A DNA stretch of 64,000 nt from Vandiemenella viatica (taxonomy: Eukaryota; Arthropoda; Insecta; Orthoptera; Morabidae), in NCBI GenBank assembly GCA_031002005.1, contig CM061919.1:34747088-34811087 (forward strand). The letters are read 5' to 3'. Shown here in pieces: positions 45,141 to 54,760 of the stretch (its first letter is position 1; every line of letters begins with the position of its first letter). The notes under the pieces were generated by a model that worked only from the letters and a program-made list of their open reading frames with translations, was not told the origin of the DNA and did not search any database. A program made the position numbers and the translations under genes.

Positions 45141-45967
45141 TAGTCTTCTCTCCAATTTCTTTGTCCACGTTTTGTTTTACATTATCTATACTCTTGTCCA
45201 CCAACTTTTCTATTACTTTTCTCTTTCCGCGATATGTTCGTACACTGCATTTATTTGTGCTCCCCATTCTTTTTTAAACGCCATAACTTCCTGTCTCAAA
45301 TCGTTTAACTCCTGCCACTACATTTCTTGTGATTTTCTAGTCTCTTTATCCAAGTGTACAATTTTTTCATTTATCTCTTTCTGTGAGTTTGCAATTTTTT
45401 TGTGTCTCTCTCTATTAGTTTGCAATTTTTTATTCAATTTTTATTTGTGTCTGTTCCTGTGATTGTAAAATTTTTCTTAGATTTTCTTCCATTTCACGCA
45501 TAAACTCGAGTAATATTGTCATTTGGTTGCTGTTCCTGAATTCTTTCGTTAACTGCTGCACGATCATTCAAAATATTTCCTTTACTCTCAAATGGTTCTA
45601 TCAGACCCGTTACAGTAACATTTTTAATGTCATCGCTTTGAATTTCCGACAGGTTGTCCAATGTTTCAGATTTATCACCTTCGTGAAAACTATTTAATCC
45701 ACGATCATTTATCTCTAATTATTTTCATAGATATTGTTGTCTTCCCTACTTTGAATTTTGCTATCCTTATTATTCGCCATTCCGACCAAAATAAATTTAA
45801 TTTAATTACCAACAATACTGAAATTACACGATGTCTTAAATGTGGAGAAAATTATCACTACAGAAGCATAATACAGCGCTGAAATGGAAAGGCACTAACT
45901 AATCGGAAACTGATTCAACGACGATGCGAAAAAAATATGGAACACTGCAATTCATTTTGAAAACATA

Positions 45968-47248
45968 CGAGGCGTATTTTTTAAGTAAGCACACTGGCTG
46001 CGCTACGGTCGGCGTTCCGCGCCTGCGCACTGGGTACCTGCATCTCTTGCCTACGCACTGACGCCATTACAGTCTAATTCTTCCTTGTTTACGTTGTTCA
46101 CTAAGTGTTTAAGATGCCTCCGATAATAAGATTTCTTTGTGCTAAAGGCCTAAAATCGATCGATATTCATCGTGAGATCTGTGCAGTTTACGGACAAAAC
46201 ATTATGAGTGATGGGATGGTGAGAAAGTGGGTGAGAGCATTTAAAGATGGCCTCACAAATGTGCATGATGAACAACGGAGTGGGCGTCCTTCGGTCGTTA
46301 ATGAAAGTTTGGTGCAGAAAGTGGACAATAAGGTGAGAGAAAACAGACGCTTTACGATTTCCTCCTTGTGTGATGACTTTCCTAATGTTTCTCGTAGTGT
46401 TTTGTATGGAATTGTGACCGAGCACTTGAATTACCGAAAATTGTGCTCACGTTGGGTACCGAAAATGTTAACGGATGTGCACAAAACCAAACGTTTAGGC
46501 AATGCATTGACTTTCCTTGAGCGGTACCACAACGATGGTGATGATTCCTTAAGTCAAATTGTTACGGGCGATGAGACATGGGTGGCCTACGTCACATCTG
46601 AATCAAAGCAACAGTCCATGGAATGGCGGCATTCAAATTCACCCAAAAAAGTGAAGATCAAGCAAACGATTTCTGCCCGGAAAATCATGTGCACAGTTTT
46701 ATGGGACAGAAAAGGAGTATTGCTTGTGGAATTTCTGCCTCGTAATGAGACAATCAGTGTAGCAGCTTATTGTGAGACATTGAACAATCTGCGCCGTTCA
46801 ATCCAGAACAAAAGACGTGGCAAGTTGAGCAAGGGTATCGTTTTGCTGCATGACAATGCCCTTCCACATGTGGCTAATCAGACCAAAGATCTCATCACAT
46901 CTTTTCGATGGGAAACTCTAGATCATCCTCCTTACAGCCCTGATCTGGCGCCCAGTGACTGCAATCTGTTCCTGCACTTGAAGAAACACCTGGGCGGTCA
47001 GCGTCTTGAATACGATAACGAAGTCAAAACAGTTGTGATGCAGTGGTTAACAAGTCAGGCGGCAGACTTCTATGAGGAGGGTTTTCAAAAACTGGTACTA
47101 CGTTATGACAAGTGCCTCAATCTTGAAGGGAATTATGTAGAAAAGTAGAGTAAGGTACAGGTTTTCTTGTAAAAATAAAATTATTGAGATATATTTGTAC
47201 GTCTTTTTTTAATTTCTAAACGGTACATACTTACCAAAAAATGCCTCG
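45968..47248 (+). mobile_element. Mariner element, complete
   Basis: 1281 bp between TA dinucleotides (45966-45967 and 47249-47250). The left end CGAGGCGTATTTTTTAAGTA and the inverse of the right end (CGAGGCATTTTTTGGTAAGT) form TIRs of about 28 bp. It carries one full transposase frame. It is inserted between the primer site and gag of the nested LTR element. Confidence 0.92.
46105..47148 (+). CDS. Mariner transposase, D,D34D, open frame
   Basis: 347 codons, the normal mariner length. The N-terminus holds two HTH regions that bind the TIRs. The linker motif is RWVPKML (canonical WVPHEL). Catalytic residues: D156 in TGDETW, D250 in HDNALPH and D285 in YSPDLAPSD, with exactly 34 residues between the last two. 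The second motif has L where most relatives have R (HDNARPH). No stop or frameshift is seen. ATG 46105 or the Met three codons later could be the start. The enzyme would cut and paste its element at TA. The integrity suggests recent arrival or selection; activity is untested. Confidence 0.93.
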   Translation: MFKMPPIIRFLCAKGLKSIDIHREICAVYGQNIMSDGMVRKWVRAFKDGLTNVHDEQRSGRPSVVNESLVQKVDNKVRENRRFTISSLCDDFPNVSRSVLYGIVTEHLNYRKLCSRWVPKMLTDVHKTKRLGNALTFLERYHNDGDDSLSQIVTGDETWVAYVTSESKQQSMEWRHSNSPKKVKIKQTISARKIMCTVLWDRKGVLLVEFLPRNETISVAAYCETLNNLRRSIQNKRRGKLSKGIVLLHDNALPHVANQTKDLITSFRWETLDHPPYSPDLAPSDCNLFLHLKKHLGGQRLEYDNEVKTVVMQWLTSQAADFYEEGFQKLVLRYDKCLNLEGNYVEK

Positions 47249-47532
47249 TACATAAATAAAATACAAATATCTCGCATAAATTTACACACCCATGGAGTCG
47301 TCTACTGACCGCACCTGAAAAAAATTTTATACAAACAAATCTGTTTACAATTTTCCAACACAAATTATTTATATTACTTCTATTCTATCCTACTTCCACC
47401 AGGATATTGTCAACTGCTGCAAAGATGTTAATCAAAACTTCCACATACCGGTATTAGTTGATAATCCACGTCCGATGATAGCAGGTTTGTTTTTGGAATA
47501 GTTATTTTTTATAAAATATTTACTTTCCTGCG

Positions 47533-47550
47533 GCCAGTCCACGGTAGCCA
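47533..47550 (-). other. Primer binding site, tRNA-Arg-like
   Basis: On the minus strand TGGCTACCGTGGACTGG begins 4 nt after the LTR end. It resembles the TGGCGACCGTGACA primer sites of mdg1/412-type elements. Confidence 0.5.
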
Positions 47551-47554
47551 ATTT

Positions 47555-47869
47555 TGAAAGGTTACACTCTCGTTTCCTGCAGTTGGATACACACCAAAAT
47601 GTCTTACGATAGCTTCCTTGCTTTAATGATTCATCTGCACATTAATCAATACTTTTCAACTAAAATAAACATTTATTGACTTCTCTACCATTTACAATTA
47701 CACTTTTTACGACCGTAAAAGAAATCTTCACACTTCAGATTCGACTTATCAATATATTCTTTCCATAACAACCAACAAAATAAAAAAAACTTTCTTATTA
47801 ACTCAGAGATAATCTTTTGCCTGCGATATAAGTCACAGGTTAATCAACGTCTTTGGTTGTTATCTTACA
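47555..47869 (-). repeat. 5' LTR of nested LTR element
   Basis: 315 bp, homologous to 26992-27318 in the same orientation. Followed on the plus strand by CAAT (47870-47873), matching the bases outside the other LTR. Confidence 0.75.
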
Positions 47870-47879
47870 CAATGTGAGG

Positions 47880-48545
47880 ATTATTCAAAAGAACAAAATC
47901 TCATGTTTAATGCTGAAGTTTGGGCTTCTTCATGTACACTTTCTGGAAGGATGTTTTTTTTAAAAAAAATGTGTTCATGGTAGGCATTTTTGTGTATTCG
48001 GCGAATTGTACCAACTCTCATCTCTGTCACTTCTCTCATCAGTCCCGTAATTGCCCACCACCGAAACGCCCTGTTTCCAGGTGCCGACCTTGGCAGTGAA
48101 GTCATCAATAACCAGTTGAAGTGGCAATCTCTTTCTTTCTTGCAAATTTCCTTTAGGTTGTAGTAAAAGTCCTCAATCTCTTCATCTAAATGGCTTGAAG
48201 TGGGAGCATAAACCTACACGATCATTTTATATATTTTTTAGAAACATACGAGCTATTCTGCAGGGTGTTGCTTCAAGCACAGATATCTTATCAGTGATGT
48301 TCTTGTTTATAATGAATCCAACTCCATTCAGTTTGCTTTTAGGTTCATCGCAGAAGTAAAACAGATTGCCAGATTTTAGAAGGTAACAGTCTTCACCTAC
48401 TCAGACTGACAACAATCCAAATGATCTTACTAAGTTCTTCCTCTATGTCTTGAAGCTTGTCATTTCCTGATGGCGAAAGAAAGTTGTAGGTGCAGACTTG
48501 CAATGTTTGAGTTCTACTGTTGGGAAAACTACTTTTTTGTGACAT
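47880..48545 (-). pseudogene. RTE-like endonuclease fragment
   Basis: Minus-strand translation from 48545 leftwards shows TLQVCTYNFLSPSGNDKLQDI, a decayed form of the EEP nuclease start (usual C-T-Y-N-x-R-x-L). Later YKQ/IHYK-, SNTLQNSSYV- and LVIDDFTAKV-like pieces follow in different frames. Only the first part of an RTE-type LINE remains. Low sequence preservation. Confidence 0.5.
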
Positions 48546-48549
48546 CAAA

Positions 48550-49057
48550 GCTGCTCCAACCAAGAGATCCTATTGTGGGCCTATTTTAACCCTGAAAAAT
48601 TAAACGTTAATGTTATTCATCATGAACTCTTAAGGGTGAAGCTGAATCATCACGTCTGCGTTAATGGCTGATTGGTGATCCTCCCACACTGAGTTGCTCG
48701 CCAACCTAACTTCCCGCTGGTATTGGATACTCGGACCTTCCATTGGGTAGCTCGCTTTAATAGGGGCACCTCTTGTAGGTTATGTGCTTGGAGTTGGAGT
48801 GAGAGAGGCTAGAGGACTCAAATTACCGAGTCATTATGTTATTGTTGCTACATGATTGCAACAACGCATCTCTTTTCCATTACGATGTGGATATGGTATG
48901 TGTATTTTGTTGAGGTTAGTTGTACTCCGTTAAGGTCAGTGACATTTTGTCATCCACATGAGTTACACGTCAAAAAGTTTTTCCTAATTGTTTCGTAATA
49001 TGTTGTAAGTATTATTCATCGTATTTTATTCGCGAAATTTTCGCACGGGTCATCTAG
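48550..49057 (+). mobile_element. Possible Helitron 3' end
   Basis: The region ends with the hairpin GCGAAATTTTCGC (49032-49044) and, 9 nt later, CTAG at 49054-49057 followed by T. This fits a Helitron terminus. The left end was not found; the upstream 450 bp show no genes. Confidence 0.45.
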
Positions 49058-49099
49058 TTGATATAATACTCAGATGATAGCTTTGAGCAGTAACAAGAG

Positions 49100-49482
49100 G
49101 GGCAACAGTGATGTCCAAGAATAGGAAATAGAACAAAAAGAGGTCTTTCTACCTTACATAAAATTAGTCGCTCAGATGACAGAAAAAGTCGTGATGAAAG
49201 TCAATATTCATCCTGTACTCAGTAGTAAGACCACCATTACAAGCAAGTGAGGTATACAGGATTCCATGTCATGCCGGGGAGACAACCTGAGCCGTCACCA
49301 TAAGACTGAAGGAACATTGGCGTCACGCAAGACTCGAGCAAAGGATCCAATCTGCTGTGGCAGAGCTCCATGTAGTTGAAGGATATAAAATTCACTGGGA
49401 GAAAACAAAAATTTTAGTACAACAGAAACGTTTTCTAGATTTAAAAATCAGGGAATGGATAGAGAATTTCAAATACCAAGTA
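49100..49482 (+). pseudogene. Penelope-like element GIY-YIG endonuclease fragment
   Basis: Plus-strand frames give EVYRIPCHAGE, then RLKEHWRHARLEQRIQSAVA, then ELHVVEGYKIHWEKTKIL and FLDLKIREWIE. This is the order of the C-terminal GIY-YIG nuclease of Penelope-like retroelements (..Y-x-I-PC..., ..R..EH.., SAVAEH..GH.I.W). The YIG half and the RT are not recognisable, and a frame change separates the first piece from the rest. A mariner inserted at the TA at 49481-49482 truncates it. Confidence 0.7.
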
Positions 49483-50559
49483 CGAGGGTCGTTCAATAAG
49501 TATTTAGAAACAGCTAAAAACCAAATAACGTTCTGTAGAATTTTTCTGTTTTTCAATGTAGTATCCTTTTAGTGCTTAACTTCTCTGTACCTTCCAAAAA
49601 GTATAATTTTGTAAGTTTTGCAAAATAGGCAATTCTTTGGGCGATGGCCTCTTTTTTCAACATGAACTGTTGTCCACCTAGCCTTTTTTTAAAGTTTGGA
49701 AATAGAAAAAAGTCACTGGGATGCAAATCTGGCGAATACGGTGGATGAACAATTCGAACTTTAATTCCAGATTTTTGGCCATCGAAACTGTGCAGGTGTG
49801 CACCTGTGCATTGTCCTGATGGAAGAGGATCTTTTTCTTTTCCAAAAGAGGGTGTTTTTTGTTATCGATTTCTTCAGCTAACGGCTGCAATAATGACACA
49901 AAGTAAGCTTCGGTTATTATTTGTCTTCTATATTCTTTTGATTCTGGAGTATCGTATTGTATCCATATTCCAGTCACAGCTATGTATCGAGCAGAAACTG
50001 GTTAGAGTCAAAACAGCCCCAGAGTCGACTAAACGAGAGCAAACGTGGCAGCCATCTTACGGAAAAGTTTTTCACACCTAATTTTTCGTGCAAAAATGAA
50101 CATACTGTACCTTGCGATATACCTGTGCCCTCTACAATTTTGTGCACTTTGATTCGTCTATCAGTTAAAACCTTATCGTGAATTTTGGCAATGATTTCGG
50201 GGTTAGTCACTTCCAGTGGACATCGCGAACTTTGTTTATCTGTAAGGAGGTTCGGCCATGTTTAACTCATTTACCCAATTGTAAATAGTAAACGCAGAAG
50301 CATATGTGCCATGAACTTAATGCAGCTCAGTTTTGATCTCTTACCGTTTTAAGCCTTTCAAATAAAACTGTTTAATCACCGGTTGGTAGTCTGATTATTC
50401 CATTTTTCTCGATGAACAACAGTTGTCTGCTTCGATCGACAATAACAATGAAACGACGTGACAGAGGTAGCCGATATTTTATTTTCCATCTAGTGAGTAA
50501 TGACGCTTACTGCGTGAACTATCTCTCGGATTTCCTAAGGAGTTATTGAACGACCTTCG
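49483..50559 (-). mobile_element. Second mariner element, decayed
   Basis: 1077 bp between TA dinucleotides (49481-49482 and 50560-50561). TIRs CGAGGGTCGTTCAATAAGTA and the inverse of the right end (CGAAGGTCGTTCAATAACTC) match well. It belongs to a different mariner lineage from the element at 45968. Confidence 0.88.
49678..50460 (-). pseudogene. Degenerate mariner transposase
   Basis: Minus-strand pieces: an N-terminal HTH region (KIHDKVLTDRRIKVHKIVE then TGISQGTVCSFLHEKL), the linker SVRWLPRLL (canonical WVPRLL), then after a deletion and frame change WIQYDTPESKEYRRQ and the second catalytic motif ILFHQDNAQVH. The first catalytic Asp region is deleted and the third is frameshifted. Too short for a working mariner transposase. 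Confidence 0.82.
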
Positions 50560-50866
50560 TATTACAGTATTAAAGACGGCGGCTATAGTTTTAGTCAAAT
50601 GAGAAAGTGTGCCTCTAAGATCAAATGCAGTTCAATTTCTACGATACCATCACTGGAACAGCTTACTCTCGCTACCGGAAATGAAACAGTCACGCTTGCA
50701 CGAAACCAAAACAATCGGTCTAGTGAGCAATTTTGGAGTCTGATATTTATATATTGTAATGCCTTTAATATTGAAAATGTCTCTGTGGAAAAGGTTGAGA
50801 ATTCACTTACACCTCAACGAGGTGTCTTCACGGCGTCAGCTTCTCCACTTTCTCGGATTCATACTA

Positions 50867-51827
50867 GGCTGCTTTTACACTACGCGGCTTGTCGCGCGCG
50901 ACCGCAGTCGCTAGGGGCTAGCTTTGTAGCGACTGTTGTAGCGACTGTATTTCAATTACCGGCACATTTTCAATAAGGATGTCGAAGAAACAACCCCTTA
51001 AGTTTTTGTCGTAGATGATGCTTTCTAACTGATAAAGTTTTACCTGCATATATTTGGCGAACTTTAATAACATAAAGGGTGTTTAACTACAGGTTTTGTA
51101 AAGCAAGGCGATACATAGTGTACATTTGGCTTAACTGATTAATTAAATTGCAACAGACCGCACGCTCAGGTGGCAATTTCTCTAGACACACACCTTCCCC
51201 CTTCCTGCATCCACCTACATTCATCCTCTACAAATTTTATCTTTAAATTCTTTCAATGTTTTTGGTAAATTGTTCATCATTTCTCTTGGTAACTTATTCC
51301 AATCCCTGACACCCTTACCTAAAATAGAGAATCTTTCATCACCCTTGTTCCCGAAATCGAGTGCCAGCTTGTGGTCATGGTTATCCTTTCCGTTCCATGC
51401 ATTACTTTTAATTCTTACTCCAATATCTTTCCATGCCTCATCACCAATATACGACTCGTACACTCCCATGATACCCTCATCCTGTCTTACAATGAATCCC
51501 ATTCCAGCTCTTTTTAAATGTCGTATCTTTCACAGAACTTTAAAATCATACTTAGATTTCTATAGATAGCGTAAGCTACGTGTATGCTGCGTAGTTTTGT
51601 GAGTGAAAGGCGGTCAGTCCCACGCGGCTAGTAGCGCAGTGTGCATTGCGCAGTAATTTTACACGGGTATTAAGTCGCGCGCGGCTGCTCGAGTCGCATG
51701 TTCTTTTGCAGTCGCGACGACTTCCAAGTCGCGGTCGTGTCAATGGGTATGGTTAATGCCATAACTGAATAAATAGATTCGCGCGCGGCAGGCCGCCCGC
51801 GACTAGCAGCTTAGTGGAAATAGAGCC
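50867..51827. mobile_element. TIR element with GC-rich ends (Harbinger-like?)
   Basis: The left end GGCTGCTTTTACACTACGCGG matches the inverse of the right end (GGCTCTATTTCCACTAAGC), then both continue into CG-rich TCGCGCGCG-type sequence for about 60-100 bp. Flanks CTA and TTA could be a diverged 3-bp TWA duplication as in PIF/Harbinger. It carries no transposase; the interior includes a LINE fragment. Confidence 0.5.
51221..51502 (-). pseudogene. LINE RT C-terminal fragment
   Basis: The minus-strand frame includes NHDHKLALDFGNKGDERFS, then ILGKGVRDWNKLPREMMNN and LPKTLKEFKDKI. This is the characteristic end of many LINE RT proteins (...WN-LP-..-V..-...-FK..L). The 94-codon piece lies inside a TIR element. 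Related words (HDHNLALDF) occur in the inverted-repeat arms. Confidence 0.6.
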
Positions 51828-51830
51828 TTA

Positions 51831-52316
51831 CTCAGAAGGCAAACATCGCCGCAGGATAATTACATCATGGGATGGCAATATTGATTAAGAACAGGTATTA
51901 ATTCTTCTTCCAACAGTCTATAGAAGGACTAGAAGATGTTGCACAGACCATTTTACAATGTATTGCGCGGAATTAGTACTGAAATCAACATGAGATTATT
52001 TAAAGTTGCGAGCGTGTTGGGTGAGCGGTAACGCGGGTTAGGATTCCCGAGTGGGCAGCACAGCTATTCGTAGATGTGGCAACTGTCATTATGCTAATAA
52101 GATTAACGGGGTGCATATGTACTCATTCAATTATTTTAATGTAGTCTGTTCACATATAAACAGCAGTGCCGGATCTAGGGGTAAGGAGGGAGGGGGGGGG
52201 GGGGAATGAAAACCGGGGCGCTTTGTCCGAGCGGCAACTTGAGGGGGAACAGCAAAATCGTGTTTGGAGGGCGGTATTTAAGTCATGGCGACCATTTTTT
52301 AACCGACTACAAAAAA

Positions 52317-52368
<52 letters not shown>

Positions 52369-52566
52369 TATACGAATGTAAGTCAATTACTATCCTCAAT
52401 GTAGTTATAATTTTTATAGCAATACAATTAGGAAACTTGCATGTACATCGTTTTTTCAACATAGTCCCCTTGCATTTCAACGCACAAGCTTCCTTATGCC
52501 CTCATCAGGCCGGGCGCACATTGACGAGCAGCTATTACTATTACTCCGTGATTCACTAAAAGTGTG
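51831..52566. other. Unassigned stretch with G-run and 44-nt poly(T)
   Basis: G-rich run at 52190-52206 and T44 at 52319-52362. The text after the T-run (CAACATAGTCCCCTTGCATTTCAACGCAC) resembles text found near insect transposon ends, but I cannot classify it. The T-run could be the poly(A) of a minus-strand retroposon. Confidence 0.4.
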
Positions 52567-52724
52567 TTTTCCATGGTTTCCCCAAATCACTCCAGGTGAA
52601 TGCCGGGATGCTTCCTTCAAAAGGCCATGGCCGAATTCCTTCCCATTCCTTGCCCCCATCCTTTCCTGTCTCTAAAGACCACGTTGTTAAAAAGGGACGT
52701 TAAATTTAAAAAAAAAAAAAAAAA
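52567..52724 (+). repeat. 5'-truncated SINE with 13-bp TSD
   Basis: The body matches the SINE at 13188 from CCATGGTTTCCCCAAATC onwards, ending in poly(A). ACTAAAAGTGTGT flanks it at 52555-52567 and 52725-52737. This gives the family's true 3' end: GGGACGTTAAATTT then A-tail. Confidence 0.9.
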
Positions 52725-52825
52725 ACTAAAAGTGTGTGGCAGAGGGTGCAATGCACCTATCCGAAAGGGTTATAGTTTGGAAGGGATATACGGGATATGG
52801 CAGAAGGCGCCCATGGCTATTGTGA

Positions 52826-52896
52826 GGAACCATCCCAGCATTCGCGTGGAGTGATCTGGGAAAACCATGGAAAACCCAAATCAGGATGGCCGGAGA
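52826..52896 (-). repeat. SINE body fragment, minus strand
   Basis: Inverse of the same SINE body: CCATCCCAGCATTCGCGTGG then GGGAAAACCATGGAAAACCC. Confidence 0.75.
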
Positions 52897-53103
52897 ACTT
52901 TATCAAAAGCTACTCCTGTCGGATTTTAAGTTTACACGCCCGGTAAATCTTTTCTATTCCATTCCCTAATCGCTCGTGCAAAAAAATGAATACAGAAAAG
53001 AATTGGTTCTGGATCTGATTTCTCTTATCTTAATTTCACGGTCATTCCGAGACACGAGTGTTGCTGGTAGCAATATTTCTTTGCTGTCAATCTGAAATAT
53101 ATC
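52897..53103. other. Unassigned, left neighbour of inverted repeat
   Basis: No gene or repeat recognised up to the arm boundary at 53104. Confidence 0.4.
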
Positions 53104-54340
53104 AGTAGGAGGGGAAGGATGGACCTGGGACAAAAGATCTTAAGCCAGCCCCGGAAGAGACTCCACTCGTCCGCGTGACGTCACAGTTGGATGGCGGGAA
53201 ATTCTAATGGACCAATGGCGGCCAAGGTTGTATGACGTCACACGTTAGTTCTTTGGCCGGCCCCACAGATGGCGGCAGAAGTCGGGCTTGCGCATACGTT
53301 AGTTCCCCGATCGGCCGTACAGATGGCAGCATCTTCCAAGGGCTTAATTTCTTTGGGCGCAGATATTCCACACCGCCCACCCAAGCCCTGAGGCAATGGC
53401 TATTTCTGTTCTGGAATGCGCGCTCTGTGAAATGTGTACACCCTTGTCTTGCGGGGGAAAACCCTAGCCTAAGGCGTATTTGCACAGGTGTCGGTCGACA
53501 TGTACGCACTTGCTCGGCCGCCGAGACCCTGTTGCGACATGCGCGATAACTTGCATAACTGTCGCTAGGGTGCGACACACGGCAGAGCGTGATAGGCACT
53601 TGTCGCTAGATGGCGGGGGTGTCCCAATATGCGTGAAATGTTTCGACGTTTGCGTGAGCGGCTATTGTTTGCTCGCGAGTCCGACAGGATACGAAATGGC
53701 TCCATTACAGAGCGATGATACAGCTAGGCTGGTGTGTGTTTGCCATCCACCATTATGAAAGCATAGCTGGGTGCCTGGCTGGCGGACAAAGAAATTAGGG
53801 CGTCCAATACATATTGCAGAGTCTCAGGCTTGCAAAAAATTTCATGTGTATTTGTTATTTGTTCAGGTGTCCTGCTATCGGGTTGCGCCATCGAAACCGT
53901 TCCAGCAGGATACATAGAAATTCACTGCGGTTCAAGAAGAAATTATTACGAGATGAGAATAATTATTATATGTCAGTTTTCGTAGAACAAATATAAGAAT
54001 CTTTTATGGTAGCCTAATCCCTCGAAAGAATAACGTGTTTTAAAAACGAAAATCGAAAATTTAGTTTTCATTCTGGGTGAACAGAAAAACTGCTTGAGTC
54101 TTTGTATTTAATTAAAAAATAAGACATAGACCATGAGAAAGCGTAACTTTTACGTTTAAAACGTGATAATGAACTATGGAATGTCCTGACTTAGCTCAAA
54201 TTCATATCTATACAATGCAGTTCTGATATTCGAGGATGTTTATAACTCTGAGCGAATATAAAGAGGAAATAAGCATCAGTAAGGTGGGATTCCCATATAA
54301 TTAATCGTTAACAGCGTTAATGATAGAGAGAATTCAACTA

Positions 54341-54405
54341 ACGACCTCGGCAGTGTTGGGGCTAGAGTGCCGAAGGTCGCCGGTTCGAGTCCGGCCGCGG
54401 TGTTT
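54341..54405 (+). repeat. tRNA-like sequence in left arm
   Basis: The B-box GGTTCGAGTCC sits in a perfect T-arm (GCCGG-TTCGAGT-CCGGC), with an A-box-like CGGCAGTGTTGG upstream. Acceptor pairing is poor, so it is more likely a tRNA-derived repeat than a gene. Confidence 0.4.
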
Positions 54406-54584
54406 AAGTGTTTTGTGAAAAAGCCGTTCCAACTCCTCAAAGTTACATAATTTCCACGCCTAAAAAAATAATTTGAAAAGCATACATTCTTCCTTTTAAC
54501 GTTCGATATGGAAAAAAAAAACAGTCATAAACTCCAGATATAAAACCGAGTAAGAATTCTATGTGTACCTGTTTTCATGAAATT

Positions 54585-54760
54585 ATTTAGCGTTCTGGTC
54601 TTGCATTCGGGAGGACACCGGTTCCGAGCATCCAGATTTGGGTTTTCCATGGTTTCCAAAATCACTCCAGGCAAATGCTGGGATGCTTCCTTTAAAAGAC
54701 CATGGCCGAATTCCTTGCCCCCCATCCTTTCCAGTCTCTAAAGACCTCGCTTGGCAAAGC
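54585..54760 (+). repeat. SINE copy in left arm
   Basis: TAGCGTTCTGGTCTTGCATTC, a B-box-like CGGTTCCGAGC, then the body with CCATGGTTTCC and GGCCGAATTCC. It belongs to the same family as 13188, with a small deletion after CATGGTTTCC. Confidence 0.8.

Larger units (their letters stand above)
42490..45780 (-). pseudogene. gag: Gag-like coding region of the nested LTR element
   Basis: Minus-strand frames from ATG 45780 leftwards. An N-terminal coiled-coil-rich part (MREMEENLRKILQSQEQ) is followed at about 44721-44419 by a capsid-like segment: LEYTNKIKYVKNMLHGDAYA, TFEAIFLNKYWSKQKQ and VKSDFRNCRHY. This order (chain-packing helix, then FE-x-x-FL-x-x-YW, then a HY motif) is typical of arthropod retroelement Gag. 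Next come an Arg/Asn/Gly-rich basic region (44315-43965), a strongly acidic Ser/Glu region (43664-43440) and a Lys/Glu-rich tail (42762-42496). Stops and frame changes are frequent. No protease or RT follows. Insertions lie at 42951-43415 and 44950-45140. Confidence 0.6.
26992..47869 (-). mobile_element. Old LTR retrotransposon expanded by nested insertions
   Basis: Two related LTRs face the same way at 26992-27318 and 47555-47869, each TG...CA. CAAT occurs outside both (26988-26991 and 47870-47873). On the minus strand the right LTR is 5': a tRNA-Arg-like primer site lies 4 nt inside it. A polypurine tract lies just inside the left, 3' LTR. Gag-like sequence follows the 5' LTR. Between them lie mariner, hAT, Tc1 with LINE, Helitron and other insertions. 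After subtracting these, several kb remain, but no pol domain is recognised. An alternative is two separate LTR insertions sharing a chance CAAT. Confidence 0.65.

Noticed and set aside
53204..53599. Protein gene conserved in both arms (also 61754-62149)
   Set aside because: Both frames are preserved only because the arms are a recent duplicate; overlapping frames on both strands and odd composition argue against coding.
54341..54405. Functional tRNA gene in each inverted-repeat arm
   Set aside because: The T-arm is good but the acceptor stem and anticodon arm do not fold convincingly; a tRNA-derived repeat is more likely.
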